NCBI GenBank assembly: GCA_945883815.1
Contig: CAMCYJ010000033.1
Location: 1-33,407, forward strand
Source: Akkermansia muciniphila
GTDB lineage: Bacteria > Verrucomicrobiota > Verrucomicrobiia > Limisphaerales > UBA9464
Length of the DNA stretch: 33,407 bases
Direction: 5' to 3'
The position numbers and the translations under genes are program-made. Shown one piece after another: positions 1 to 7,692 of the stretch. Under the pieces are notes generated by a model. That model saw only the letters and a program-made list of their open reading frames with translations. It was not told the DNA's origin and did not search any database. The stretch's first letter is position 1. The number at the start of each line of letters is the position of its first letter.

Positions 1-1160
1 TGAGCGGATTCCCGTGGGCTCCCCTCGGCGTGAGTCAGTGGCGGCAGCTGCCGCTCATCCAACTGGCGAGCGTCACCGGGGTGTACGGCGTTTCCTTCCT
101 GGTATGCTGGTGCAGCCTGGCCCTGGGAGGGGCCTTCCTGAGCATGGGACTGCGTCCGGAATCGCGCTGGAACTGGACCGCGGAGGCGCGACTGCCACTC
201 CTCGTGACGTTGATGGTCATGGGCTGGGGGTTCTGGGAAGTCATGGGCTACCGCCGTCTGGAGCGCCAGGCCAACCCCGAGACCGTCCGGCTGGGTCTGG
301 TCCAGCCATCGGTGCCGCAAACCCTCCAATGGGATCCCGCCGAGCAAGGCCGTACCTTTGCCAAGATCGAAGGCCTGTCCCGGCAGGCGCTGGCCCTGGA
401 GCCGGAGGTGCTCATCTGGCCGGAGGGATCCTTCGGCCTCACGGAGACCAATTACGCTCGCATGGTCGCTCTCCTCGGAAAGAAGGGGCCCGACTGGATC
501 CTGGGAGCCGACGATACCGTGGCCCGGGAAGGCGGGTCCGGAGATCGACCCGGCGTGGCCCGCTACAACGCGGCCTTCCTGCGACGCTCCGATGGCTCCA
601 TGCCACCGGCTTACTGGAAGCGCCGCCTGGTGCCCTTCGGCGAATACGTCCCACTGGTCCGCTGGTTGCCGTTCCTCCAATGGATCACCCCGATCGGCGA
701 CGGGTTTGACAGCGGCGATCGACCTTGGACTTTCCGCCTCACCGGGGGCGCCACCGTGGCGCCGGTGATTTGTTTCGAGGACGTCTTTCCGCACGGCATC
801 CGGGACCATGTGCGTCCGGAGGTGGATTTCGTTCTGGGCCTGACCAACGACGGATGGTTCGCCGAGAGCGCGGCGCAGTGGCAGCACACCTCGAGTGCCG
901 TCTTCCGGGCCGTGGAGAACGGCGTGGCCCTGGTGAGGGTGTGCAACAATGGCCTCACCGGTTGGTGGGACGCCTGCGGCACCCCGCGCGACGTGCTGGG
1001 CGACTCGACGGGCCAGGTGTATGCACCGGGAATCCTCTTGGCCAACGTTCCCATCGGTCTTCCCCGCACCGAGACTCCCTATCACCGGCACGGCGACCTG
1101 TTCGCCCAATGCTCCCTGGCACTGGTGGCCTGGCGGCTTGTCCGCACCCTGCGCCGGTAA
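1..1160 (+). CDS. lnt: Apolipoprotein N-acyltransferase (5' end cut off by window)
   Basis: Lnt transfers the third acyl chain to the N-terminal cysteine of lipoproteins in the inner membrane. The reading frame is open from base 3, where it reads S-G-F-P-W-A-P-L-G before the first internal GTG at 30. This matches the conserved Lnt segment ahead of the nitrilase domain, so the true start lies upstream of the window and the GTG is not the start. Two hydrophobic stretches follow, then the periplasmic carbon-nitrogen hydrolase domain. The Glu-Lys-Cys triad is visible: Glu in WPEGSFG (codon 423-425), Lys in YWKRRLVPFGEY (618-620) and Cys in VICFED (771-773). The usual TNDGWF motif is also present. 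The C-terminus ends in LVAWRLVRTLRR, consistent with a final membrane anchor. The gene converges on a namZ-like gene with only 15 bp between stop codons. Identification is confident. Confidence 0.95.
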   Translation, partial: SGFPWAPLGVSQWRQLPLIQLASVTGVYGVSFLVCWCSLALGGAFLSMGLRPESRWNWTAEARLPLLVTLMVMGWGFWEVMGYRRLERQANPETVRLGLVQPSVPQTLQWDPAEQGRTFAKIEGLSRQALALEPEVLIWPEGSFGLTETNYARMVALLGKKGPDWILGADDTVAREGGSGDRPGVARYNAAFLRRSDGSMPPAYWKRRLVPFGEYVPLVRWLPFLQWITPIGDGFDSGDRPWTFRLTGGATVAPVICFEDVFPHGIRDHVRPEVDFVLGLTNDGWFAESAAQWQHTSSAVFRAVENGVALVRVCNNGLTGWWDACGTPRDVLGDSTGQVYAPGILLANVPIGLPRTETPYHRHGDLFAQCSLALVAWRLVRTLRR

Positions 1161-1175
1161 CCGATCGGGTCCGGG

Positions 1176-2471
1176 TCAGGGATAAAGCAAATAGGGCGCT
1201 CGAAGAGCCTCGAAGGCCTTCAAGTCGGACTCGATACGGGCCATCGCCGGGGCGAGGTCGGTCCCCGATTCCAGCAAAGGACGCACCTGGGCCGTACCCA
1301 TGAGTCGGTCGAAGGTTGGCCCTTGGAAGGTGAGCTGACCCGGATACAGCCCTCGCACGGTCTCCAGAAGGCGGAGGGTGGTGGTTACCGAGCGAAACCG
1401 GGCCGCATCGGTCACATGAATTTGAGCGCCTCCGCAAAGCTCGCCGCGGTGCTTGGAGAACGACGGCGTGAACCACGCTTCTCGGAAAACCACCCCGGGC
1501 AGGCGGAGGGCGTTGAGCGCGTCGGTCAATTCCCTGCCCCGGATCCACGGCGCGCCGAAGAGCTCGAACGGCCGGGTGGTCCCGCGGCCCTCCGAGAGGT
1601 TGGTTCCCTCCAACAACACTTGCCCCGGATAAACGCGGGCGGTGTCGAGGGTAGGCATGTTGGGCGAAGGCATCACCCAGGGCAGACCCGTCTGCGCGAA
1701 CTCCAGGGAACGCGACCACCCGGAGACCGGCGTCACCGTCAAGGCCGCGGGCTTGGCCAGGAAGCGGGCGTTGAACAAGCGGGCCAGCTCGCCCACGGTC
1801 ATCCCGTGTCGCATGGGAATCGGCTGGATGCCCACCAGCGACACCCACTCGGGCGCCTCCAGAACGGGCCCCTCCATCACGATGCCACCGAGCGGATTGG
1901 GACGATCGAGCACGAGCATCGGAATGCCATGCTCGGCGCAGGCCTCCAGGGCCTTGGAGAGGGTGCCGACGTAGGTGTAGGCCCGCGATCCGACATCCTG
2001 GATGTCAAAGACCATGAGGTCGATGCGTTCGGCCAGGGCGGCATTGGTGGGGATGCCCGGGCTGCCGCGGACCATCCCGGCGATGTTGGTCAGCATGGGC
2101 CCCGTGGGCTTGAAGGTCTTGCCGTAGAGGCTGAAGAGCGGGAGCCCCAGCACCGGATCCCACTGGAAACCCACCTTGTCCCCCGCTTGCGCGTTGCCCC
2201 GCACCCCGTGCTCCGGACCGTAGAGGGCCACCAGCTTGAGGTCCTTCCGCTGCTGCAGTCGCAAGGGCAGCGAATCCAAGTCACGCGTCACGCCGGTGGG
2301 GTTGGTGATCAAGCCCACCCGTTTGCCCCGCAGCATCGACGAGGCCTCGTCAGCCAACAGGTGATCAGCGCCCGTGCGAATCTCAGCCCGGACCTCAACT
2401 TGGAAAACCACACCGACAAGCAGGCCTGATACGAGAAAGCCCACTCGAAAAAGAACCCCAGAAATTCTCAT
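1176..2471 (-). CDS. namZ: DUF1343 / NamZ-type exo-beta-N-acetylmuramidase, secreted
   Basis: This is a 431-residue protein of the DUF1343 family. The characterised member NamZ removes N-acetylmuramic acid from the non-reducing end of peptidoglycan fragments. Family motifs are clear: GLITNPTGV near residue 53, LYGPEHGVRGN near 83 with a likely catalytic Glu-His, FDIQDVGSRAYTYVGTL, LDRPNPLGG, HGMTVGELARLFN and EGTNLSEGRGTTRPFE. The ATG at 2471 is chosen because it begins a typical signal peptide (MRIS followed by a hydrophobic run ending VEVRA). The frame stays open upstream to 2714, but that extension is charged and low in hydrophobicity and overlaps the divergent gene. A promoter-like TTGACC-17-TTCGAT lies 29-57 bp upstream. 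The function is inferred from the family. Lying next to lnt, it suggests an envelope recycling or scavenging role. Confidence 0.9.
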   Translation of the reverse strand: MRISGVLFRVGFLVSGLLVGVVFQVEVRAEIRTGADHLLADEASSMLRGKRVGLITNPTGVTRDLDSLPLRLQQRKDLKLVALYGPEHGVRGNAQAGDKVGFQWDPVLGLPLFSLYGKTFKPTGPMLTNIAGMVRGSPGIPTNAALAERIDLMVFDIQDVGSRAYTYVGTLSKALEACAEHGIPMLVLDRPNPLGGIVMEGPVLEAPEWVSLVGIQPIPMRHGMTVGELARLFNARFLAKPAALTVTPVSGWSRSLEFAQTGLPWVMPSPNMPTLDTARVYPGQVLLEGTNLSEGRGTTRPFELFGAPWIRGRELTDALNALRLPGVVFREAWFTPSFSKHRGELCGGAQIHVTDAARFRSVTTTLRLLETVRGLYPGQLTFQGPTFDRLMGTAQVRPLLESGTDLAPAMARIESDLKAFEALRAPYLLYP

Positions 2472-2499
2472 CCAAAAATGCGGTAACTGCACGCGGTCT

Positions 2500-2528
2500 A
2501 TCGAACGCGGCTCCGTCGATCGGGTCAA
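2500..2528 (-). promoter_or_regulatory. Candidate promoter for the namZ-like gene
   Basis: On the minus strand a TTGACC -35-like hexamer (2523-2528) is followed after 17 bp by TTCGAT (2500-2505). This would give a leader of roughly 20 nt before the ATG at 2471. The -35 matches the sigma-70 consensus at five of six positions and the -10 at only three, so the call is tentative. Confidence 0.3.
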
Positions 2529-2615
2529 ACTCCGAGCCTGCCCGGATGGGCTCCCCGAACGCGTCTGAGCGTCATGGACTTCCTCTTTGACTTGGTTCGC
2601 GTCAGCGTTCCTTCC

Positions 2616-2990
2616 ATGAAGCTGCGGCTCCTCGGCTCGACGGTATGCATCCGGATGCACCCTCAGGAGGTGGCCTGCTGGCGATCGGCAGGTCATTGGG
2701 CTGAAGGGGTCCAAATCGGGCCATCCAGCCTAGATCGCTGGTCGTACCGACTGGAACTGACCTCCGGCCCCAACTGGAACGTCACCGCCGAACCGGGGCA
2801 TCTGGTCGTGGTGGTTCCGTGCGCGGCGGTCAGGGACTGGACCGATTCCGAAGCTGTCACTCTGGAACACCTCACGCCGTGGGGCACCCGACTGATCTTG
2901 GAGAAAGACCTTCCCAGGCGTCTTCTCCGACCCGGAAACGCGGACAGGGAGCCCACGGGCGATCAAAAGACTTCGCGAGCGATGCCGTAG
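2616..2990 (+). CDS. Small DUF7009-like hypothetical protein
   Basis: This 124-residue protein begins MKLRLLGSTVCIRMHPQEV. That opening resembles the DUF7009 family of small proteins (MKxRxxGNSxRxRLTxxEV) found in Bacteroidota and Verrucomicrobiota, for which no function is established. The middle carries a beta-rich stretch (SYRLELTSGPNWNVTAEPGHLVVVVP) followed by W-T-D-S-E-A-V, also in keeping with that family. I start at the ATG at 2616 rather than the in-frame ATG at 2574 because the family begins at this point. The last 28 bp overlap the 3' end of the convergent minus-strand gene. The family assignment is from memory of the pattern and is moderate. Confidence 0.65.
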   Translation: MKLRLLGSTVCIRMHPQEVACWRSAGHWAEGVQIGPSSLDRWSYRLELTSGPNWNVTAEPGHLVVVVPCAAVRDWTDSEAVTLEHLTPWGTRLILEKDLPRRLLRPGNADREPTGDQKTSRAMP

Positions 2991-3421
2991 AGCAGCAGGA
3001 GCAGGAGACTCAGGGACAGCACGAAACGGCGGCGGGCGATCTTGCGCTCGTAGCGCAGGGGACGCAGGCCGTGGACCGAACCGGCCGCCATCAAATGAAC
3101 CAGGCCTGAGGGACGGCGGGGCTGTCCCCCCAATCGCTGCATCCAGCGCTGCCAGGCCTCGACGAGGTTGAAACGATCGGCCGGCACGGACGACCCCGAC
3201 CGCGGGCCCGCAACGCTGATGGGAGTCGGAGCCGGAACAGCCCGCGCCGGAGTTGCGCCGAAGGGCTGGGTGGCCTCTCGGGGTCGGGGCGGCAGAGGAT
3301 GGGCCTCAGGCAACGGCCGAGCCGAAAGGTCCGAAATGCGCCGCTGGATGGCCTCGATTTCACGGTCCAACTCGGCCTGACGGGCCGACATCGGATCCTT
3401 TGCTTTGGTGAACCAAGCCAT
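2963..3421 (-). CDS. Hypothetical tail-anchored membrane protein
   Basis: I do not recognise this 152-residue protein. It starts MAWFTKAKDP, has a short predicted coiled coil at about residues 12-34 (ARQAELDREIEAIQRRISDL), then a long proline/alanine/arginine-rich region. A basic patch (YERKIARRR) follows, then one C-terminal hydrophobic helix of about 18 residues (FVLSLSLLLLLLYGIA). The positive-inside rule places the body in the cytoplasm with the tail in the membrane. It lies 18 bp downstream of another coiled-coil, C-terminally anchored protein and is almost certainly cotranscribed with it. Its 3' end overlaps the convergent DUF7009-like gene by 28 bp. The two proteins may form a complex, but that is inference from architecture only. 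Confidence 0.7.
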   Translation of the reverse strand: MAWFTKAKDPMSARQAELDREIEAIQRRISDLSARPLPEAHPLPPRPREATQPFGATPARAVPAPTPISVAGPRSGSSVPADRFNLVEAWQRWMQRLGGQPRRPSGLVHLMAAGSVHGLRPLRYERKIARRRFVLSLSLLLLLLYGIAREVF

Positions 3422-3439
3422 GGTGGTCGTCGTCCGTGC

Positions 3440-4117
3440 TCAGCGCTTGAAGGCGAGGACCAAGGCTACGGCAAAGACTCCCAGACCGAGCAACGCCACC
3501 GGCCAATTGAAGGCCAGACCCAGACGAGCCAGTTGGGCGGTGGTCAGTCCGGCCAGCGGTGAGACCGGCGTGGCGGCCCCTGAGGTTTGTCCGGAAGCCG
3601 CAGAGCTTCCTTCCAACACCGGCCAGGCCAGACGCGCCTGATTCCACTCCATGCGAGCATTCTCGATCGCCGCCAAGGCCCGGGCCAATTCCGTCTCCCA
3701 GGTGGTGTCCGTCCAAGCCTGCTCGTTGAGTCCCTGCACGTTGCCCAACGCACCTCGCAACCCCTCCAGCGTGCGTCCCATTTGGAGGGCGTCCCGCCGG
3801 AGATTCATCTCGGACTGCTCCAACAGTGCCACCCCCCGGAGGAGGTTCTGCAGCATTTCCTCGCGACCCGTCTGGAACTCACCCCGGCGGCGGCGCATCT
3901 CCTCGATGGCCGCCTTGGCCCGCTCGAGCTGCTCCTGGGCCTCGCGCAGCTTGGCCAAATCTTGCTGAGTGGCCGTCAATTGACTGTCGAGTTCTTCCCG
4001 CGTGGGCGCCCGTCCGGTGCCCATGGACACCGACTGACCCGCCGTGGCCAGCCGTGGGGAAGATCCGCCCGAGGTGCGCAGGTCCGTATCCACAAAATCA
4101 GTGCCGTCGAGAGCCAT
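3440..4117 (-). CDS. Hypothetical coiled-coil protein with C-terminal membrane anchor
   Basis: This 225-residue protein is not recognised. After a Ser/Thr/Gly-rich N-terminus, residues about 35-95 form a strong coiled coil (REELDSQLTATQQDLAKLRE, then EQLERAKAAIEEMRRRR). A second helical segment follows, rich in Leu, Ala and Glu (MNLRRDALQMGRTLEGLRGAL). The C-terminus has a single transmembrane helix (NWPVALLGLGVFAVALVLAF) ending in Lys-Arg. The frame is open up to 4426, but the ATG at 4117 is preferred because the extension has no coherent protein character and overlaps the upstream prepilin-like gene. It precedes the 152-residue anchored protein by 18 bp. A structural or scaffolding role at the membrane is possible, but nothing in the sequence identifies a substrate. 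Confidence 0.75.
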   Translation of the reverse strand: MALDGTDFVDTDLRTSGGSSPRLATAGQSVSMGTGRAPTREELDSQLTATQQDLAKLREAQEQLERAKAAIEEMRRRRGEFQTGREEMLQNLLRGVALLEQSEMNLRRDALQMGRTLEGLRGALGNVQGLNEQAWTDTTWETELARALAAIENARMEWNQARLAWPVLEGSSAASGQTSGAATPVSPLAGLTTAQLARLGLAFNWPVALLGLGVFAVALVLAFKR

Positions 4118-4271
4118 AAGTCGTTGACCAAAAACTACAGGGACGGCGCGCCGACGCAACGCGGACGTTGGCACAACGCTCACAAAAACCCGCGCCGAGC
4201 CGGAACATTTCCGTGGGGAGGGAAGCCATTGACGGGCGGATTCCCGGTCAAGACGAAGCGGGAGCGGGGAG

Positions 4272-4290
4272 CGGGCCGTTTGGAGGCCCG
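4272..4290 (-). terminator. Weak hairpin downstream of the prepilin-like gene
   Basis: A six-base-pair stem CGGGCC/GGCCCG with a seven-base loop lies 20 bp beyond the stop codon of the prepilin-like gene. No T-run follows on the minus strand, so it may only be a transcript-end or processing hairpin. Confidence 0.25.
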
Positions 4291-4310
4291 TTGCAAGCCA
4301 TCGAAACGGC

Positions 4311-5063
4311 TCACCACCAGAAATGGGGAACCGATCCGTCGGTTCGGACTTGTTGCTGGGCGAAATTTCGAAACTCAGCATGCCCATCGAGCATGAGCAC
4401 ATTGCCGCCGGCCGGAAGCTGGCCATTCAGGTGGGCGGAACTATGGCCGGCCCATCCGCCATCGACCTTGGTGAAGTTGCGACTGCCGCCCGAGCGGTTG
4501 GGCGAGTTCGACAAGGTGGCGTCAGCGACAATGACCCGGGATGAAGGCCCCGGCTCGAACTCCTGACCGGCGATGATCCAGGGCTTGGGATTGAAACCCT
4601 CGGTGATATTGGTGGCCCGGATGCGTCCCGCCCCCTTGAACGCCACGGCGTAACCAATCACCCGGTAACCATTGGCGGAATCGGCAGCCACCTCATTGGT
4701 CACCCCCGTGGTGAACGACCAGAGCTGGTTGTTGTTTTGTTTTTCGAAACCCGGGCAATAGAGAATGCTCCGTTGCCCGCCATTCACCACGAACGCATTG
4801 GCAGCCTTGGCGGGGAGGTCCCAGGGCCAGACGGCTCCGGTGCAGTCAGGGAACTGATCGCGGTTGTCGAAGGCATACATCCGCACGGCCAACCCCAGAT
4901 TGCGCAAATTGCTGGAGCACTTCGTCACAATGGCCTTGCTCTTGGCCTTGGCCAGAGCGGGCAGGAGCATACCGGCCAGAATGGCAATGATGGCGATGAC
5001 CACCAGCAGTTCGATCAAGGTGAAGGCGCGGCGGGCCGAAAGGGCAGAATGGGTCCTTTTCAT
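4311..5063 (-). CDS. Type II prepilin-like secreted protein with H-X9-DG motif
   Basis: The 250-residue protein has a textbook type III (prepilin) signal: a basic leader [13 protein letters not shown], then cleavage before Phe14, then [20 protein letters not shown] with the essential Glu at +5. The family is the very abundant Verrucomicrobiota/Planctomycetota group of prepilin-like surface proteins. The C-terminus has the H-X9-DG signature ([13 protein letters not shown]). The middle is Gly/Asn-rich and beta-structured with a conserved-looking YCPGFEKQ segment. The ATG at 5063 is chosen because it places the leader at normal length; the frame continues to 5123. The protein would be processed by a prepilin peptidase encoded elsewhere and exported by a type II secretion-like machine. 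The exact role of the family is unknown. Confidence 0.92.
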   Translation of the reverse strand: MKRTHSALSARRAFTLIELLVVIAIIAILAGMLLPALAKAKSKAIVTKCSSNLRNLGLAVRMYAFDNRDQFPDCTGAVWPWDLPAKAANAFVVNGGQRSILYCPGFEKQNNNQLWSFTTGVTNEVAADSANGYRVIGYAVAFKGAGRIRATNITEGFNPKPWIIAGQEFEPGPSSRVIVADATLSNSPNRSGGSRNFTKVDGGWAGHSSAHLNGQLPAGGNVLMLDGHAEFRNFAQQQVRTDGSVPHFWW

Positions 5064-5215
5064 GGAGCGGGCGAGATTGCGGGGGGCTGAAGACACAGTG
5101 TGCAAGGCCGCTGCCTGAGGCAATGCGCTAAACGCACCGCTGTCCCGCCACCCAACCGCCCAGAACCGACCAAAGACCGTTCATCCCACCGAATGACCGT
5201 CGATCCATTCGTGAC

Positions 5216-5243
5216 TTGAGCCTGTTGGGGCTCTGGCTATGTT
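5216..5243 (+). promoter_or_regulatory. Candidate promoter giving a leaderless transcript
   Basis: TTGAGC (5216-5221) and TATGTT (5238-5243) are separated by 16 bp. The expected transcription start is within about two bases of the ATG at 5252, so the mRNA may be leaderless. No Shine-Dalgarno sequence is present. Confidence 0.4.
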
Positions 5244-5251
5244 CCCGACAC

Positions 5252-5419
5252 ATGAAGTTCATCGCATCGCTCGCCTTTTTCCTCGTGACCACGGCCGTGC
5301 TGAGCGCCGGTATCGCCCTGACTGCCAGCGGTAAAGGGTATGGTCCCTTCCTGCTTTTGGGCGGCACAGCGATCTTCGGCGGCCTGTTCGTGAAGTTCGG
5401 CTGCTTGGACCAACATTGA
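5252..5419 (+). CDS. 55-residue two-helix membrane peptide
   Basis: This tiny protein has two hydrophobic segments. The first, residues 3-22, is IASLAFFLVTTAVLSAGIAL; the second, about residues 31-46, is PFLLLGGTAIFGGLFV. A short polar SGKGYG turn joins them. It ends in KFGCLDQH, which leaves one cysteine next to the membrane. The ATG at 5252 is preferred over an in-frame start at 5216 because it directly follows a plausible promoter and starts with a Lys-plus-hydrophobic N-terminus. It is transcribed divergently from the prepilin-like gene. The function is unknown. A small membrane regulator or stress peptide is possible but unsupported by any motif. Confidence 0.6.
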   Translation: MKFIASLAFFLVTTAVLSAGIALTASGKGYGPFLLLGGTAIFGGLFVKFGCLDQH

Positions 5420-5513
5420 GTTATTGAGTTCCCCGACATTCCCGTCGGATCGTTTTCTGGGGCCCAGATCCATTGCACCCCGAATTGCCCAGAACACCCC
5501 TAATTGCCGGGAA

Positions 5514-5596
5514 AATACCCCAGACTCGGGTATTCAGGCGGTGAGTCGGTCTGTTGTCCCATGAATTTTCGGAATTCTGTGTCCAATCCGGGACAA
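5514..5596. promoter_or_regulatory. Inverted repeats upstream of the export operon
   Basis: In the 258 bp gap before the efflux operon there is a perfect dyad AATACCC-N7-GGGTATT (5514-5534). Next comes a nested pair: TTGTCCC (5554-5560) with GGGACAA (5590-5596), enclosing GAATT-TTCGG-AATTC (5563-5577). The first looks like a repressor or activator site. The second could be an RNA leader structure. No family of regulator can be named from these. Confidence 0.4.
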
Positions 5597-5677
5597 GTCC
5601 GACGCATGATGCAGCGAACGACTCTCCGCACCCAGCCTCCCAGGAACCCGTAGTCGAACCGTTTGCCTTCTTTCCAA

Positions 5678-6952
5678 ATGCCTCATCGTCACCTCCTCCC
5701 GTTGCTTGCGGCCGCCGCCCTGTTCGGCGCGGGTTGCAACCGCCAGAAGCCTGTGACGGTGACCACCGAGAAGGCTCAACGCCGCAACCTCACCGAAGTG
5801 GTGACCGGCAGCGGCAAGCTGCAACCGGTGATGCAGGTGAAGATCAGCTCGGAGGTGGCCGGTGAAATCATCGACCTGCCGGTGAAGGAAGGCCAACAAG
5901 TGCGCAAGGGCGACTTGCTGGTCCGAGTAAGGCCCGACCTCTATGCCGCCGCCCTCCGCAGCCAAGAGGCCAGTCTGAAGTCGGCACAAGCCGACATGAT
6001 GACCGCCGAGGCCAACGCTCGGAAGGCCGAGGCCGAACTCAAGCGCAACGAAGACCTCTTCTCCCGGCAACTCATCAGCGGATCGCTTTTCGATGAAATT
6101 CGAACCGGAGCCGAGGTCGCTCGGGCCAACGCCATCTCTTCGACCCAACGGATCGAAATGGCCCGAGCCAGCCTCAAGCGCTCGCAGGAGGACCTCGCCA
6201 AGACCACCATCTTCAGCCCCATTGACGGCACCATTTCCAAGCTCAATTCAGAGTTGGGCGAACGCGTCTCCGGCACCGGCATGATGGCCGGCACCGACAT
6301 CATGACCGTCGCCGACCTGACCGAGATGGAAGCCCGCATCGAGGTGGGTGAAATGGATGTGGTGCTCATCCAACCCGGGTTCAAAGCGCGACTCGATGTC
6401 GACTCGTTCAAGGACCGCAAGTTCGAGGGCCGTGTCACCCAGGTGGCCCGCTCGGCCAAGACCGCGGCCGTCGGCACCCAGCAGGAATCCACGAAGTTCG
6501 AGGTCCGCATCCGCATGGCCGACAAGGGCCTCTTCCTGCCGGGCATGAGCGTGACGGCCGACATCGAGACCCGGTACCGGACCAACGTGGTCACGGTTCC
6601 CATCCAAGCGGTAACCACGCGCCTGCCGGGCTCTTCCGCCAGCGATCCCACTCCCAAGAAGGCGGAGTCCAATTCTGAGGAAGACAAGGGCCAGATCGAA
6701 TTCCTGGCCGGCAAGAAGACCAAAGACACGGTCAAACCGGTGGAGGTCGTCTTCATCAAGGAGGGCGACAAAGCCAAGATGCTTCCCGTGAAGCGGGGCA
6801 TCAGCGACGACTCCCACTACGAGATCCTCGAGGGAATGACCGAGGGACAGGAGGTCATCACCGGGAACTTCAAAGCCATCTCCAAGGAGTTGAACGACGG
6901 TTCGATGGTTCAGCTCGAGGAGGCGAAGAAGGCCAAGGAATCGAAGCCCTGA
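5678..6952 (+). CDS. MacA/YknX-type periplasmic adaptor lipoprotein (HlyD family)
   Basis: This 424-residue membrane-fusion protein would link the ABC permeases downstream to an outer-membrane partner, or act in the periplasm alone. The N-terminus MPHRHLLPLLAAAALFGAGC ends in a probable lipobox with Cys20. A biotinyl-lipoyl-like half (VKISSEVAGEIIDLPVKEGQ and GDLLVRVRPDLY) comes next, then an alpha-helical hairpin (residues about 90-170). The second lipoyl half contains FSPIDGTISKLNSELGERV. Beta-barrel and membrane-proximal domains follow (FEVRIRMADKGLFLPGMSV). The ATG at 5678 is used; the alternative TTG at 5663 adds five residues with no benefit to the signal. No Shine-Dalgarno sequence is visible. 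It is the first gene of a four-gene export operon. Confidence 0.92.
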   Translation: MPHRHLLPLLAAAALFGAGCNRQKPVTVTTEKAQRRNLTEVVTGSGKLQPVMQVKISSEVAGEIIDLPVKEGQQVRKGDLLVRVRPDLYAAALRSQEASLKSAQADMMTAEANARKAEAELKRNEDLFSRQLISGSLFDEIRTGAEVARANAISSTQRIEMARASLKRSQEDLAKTTIFSPIDGTISKLNSELGERVSGTGMMAGTDIMTVADLTEMEARIEVGEMDVVLIQPGFKARLDVDSFKDRKFEGRVTQVARSAKTAAVGTQQESTKFEVRIRMADKGLFLPGMSVTADIETRYRTNVVTVPIQAVTTRLPGSSASDPTPKKAESNSEEDKGQIEFLAGKKTKDTVKPVEVVFIKEGDKAKMLPVKRGISDDSHYEILEGMTEGQEVITGNFKAISKELNDGSMVQLEEAKKAKESKP

Positions 6953-6972
6953 GCCGCTCACCTGCCTAGGCC

Positions 6973-7692
6973 ATGTCTCTCATCCGAATCCAGAACCTGG
7001 CCCGCCGCTACGTGATGGGCACCGAAACGGTGCACGCGCTACGCGGAGTTTCCGTGAACATCGAGCGCGGCGAGTACTTGGCCATCATGGGTCCCTCGGG
7101 CTCAGGCAAGTCCACCCTCATGAACTTGCTGGGGTGCCTGGATACGCCCAGCGACGGCAGCTACGAACTCAACGGCAAGGACGTGGCCCGGATGAGCGAC
7201 AACGAGCTGGCCGACATCCGCAACCGCGAGATCGGCTTCGTGTTCCAGAGCTTCAACCTGCTGGCCCGGGCCGACGCCCTGCACAATGTCGAGCTGCCCC
7301 TCATTTACGCCGGGGTGCCCCCGAAGGAGCGGCGCGAACGCGCCCGGCAGGCCCTGGTCAACGTCGGTTTGGGCGAACGCATGCACCATCGTCCCAACGA
7401 GCTGTCGGGCGGACAACGCCAGCGCGTGGCCATCGCCCGGGCGCTGGTGAACACCCCGTCCATCATCCTGGCCGACGAACCCACCGGAAATCTGGATTCC
7501 AAGACCGGCGTCGAGATCCTCAGCCTGTTCGAGGAACTGTCTCGACGCGGGAACACCATCATCGTGGTCACCCATGAGGAAGAGGTCGCCATCCACGCCC
7601 GCCGGGTCATCCGCATCCGCGACGGCCTGATCGCCGCCGACGAGATCAACCTGCACCCGAGGGCCGTCGTGGCCTCGGCACCGACGCCATGA
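6973..7692 (+). CDS. ABC transporter ATP-binding protein (MacB/LolD/YknY type)
   Basis: This 239-residue ATPase belongs to the MacB/LolD/FtsE class, whose members drive mechanotransmission across the periplasm rather than classical substrate passage through the membrane. All motifs are intact: Walker [11 protein letters not shown]-loop FVFQSFNLL, signature LSGGQRQR, Walker B IILADEPT with the catalytic Glu, and the H-loop VVTHE. It lies 20 bp after the adaptor gene, and its stop overlaps the next start by 4 bp (ATGA), which implies translational coupling. Unlike E. coli MacB, the ATPase is a separate polypeptide from the permease, as in YknXYZ. Confidence 0.95.
   Translation: MSLIRIQNLARRYVMGTETVHALRGVSVNIERGEYLAIMGPSGSGKSTLMNLLGCLDTPSDGSYELNGKDVARMSDNELADIRNREIGFVFQSFNLLARADALHNVELPLIYAGVPPKERRERARQALVNVGLGERMHHRPNELSGGQRQRVAIARALVNTPSIILADEPTGNLDSKTGVEILSLFEELSRRGNTIIVVTHEEEVAIHARRVIRIRDGLIAADEINLHPRAVVASAPTP

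Noticed and set aside
14..709. A 231-codon frame overlapping the start of lnt
   Set aside because: It lies in a different frame from the conserved Lnt catalytic residues and is rich in Pro, Arg and Gly, as expected of a shadow.
1323..2429. A 368-codon plus-strand frame opposite the namZ-like gene
   Set aside because: The minus strand encodes all DUF1343 motifs with a signal peptide. The plus frame has no recognisable protein character.
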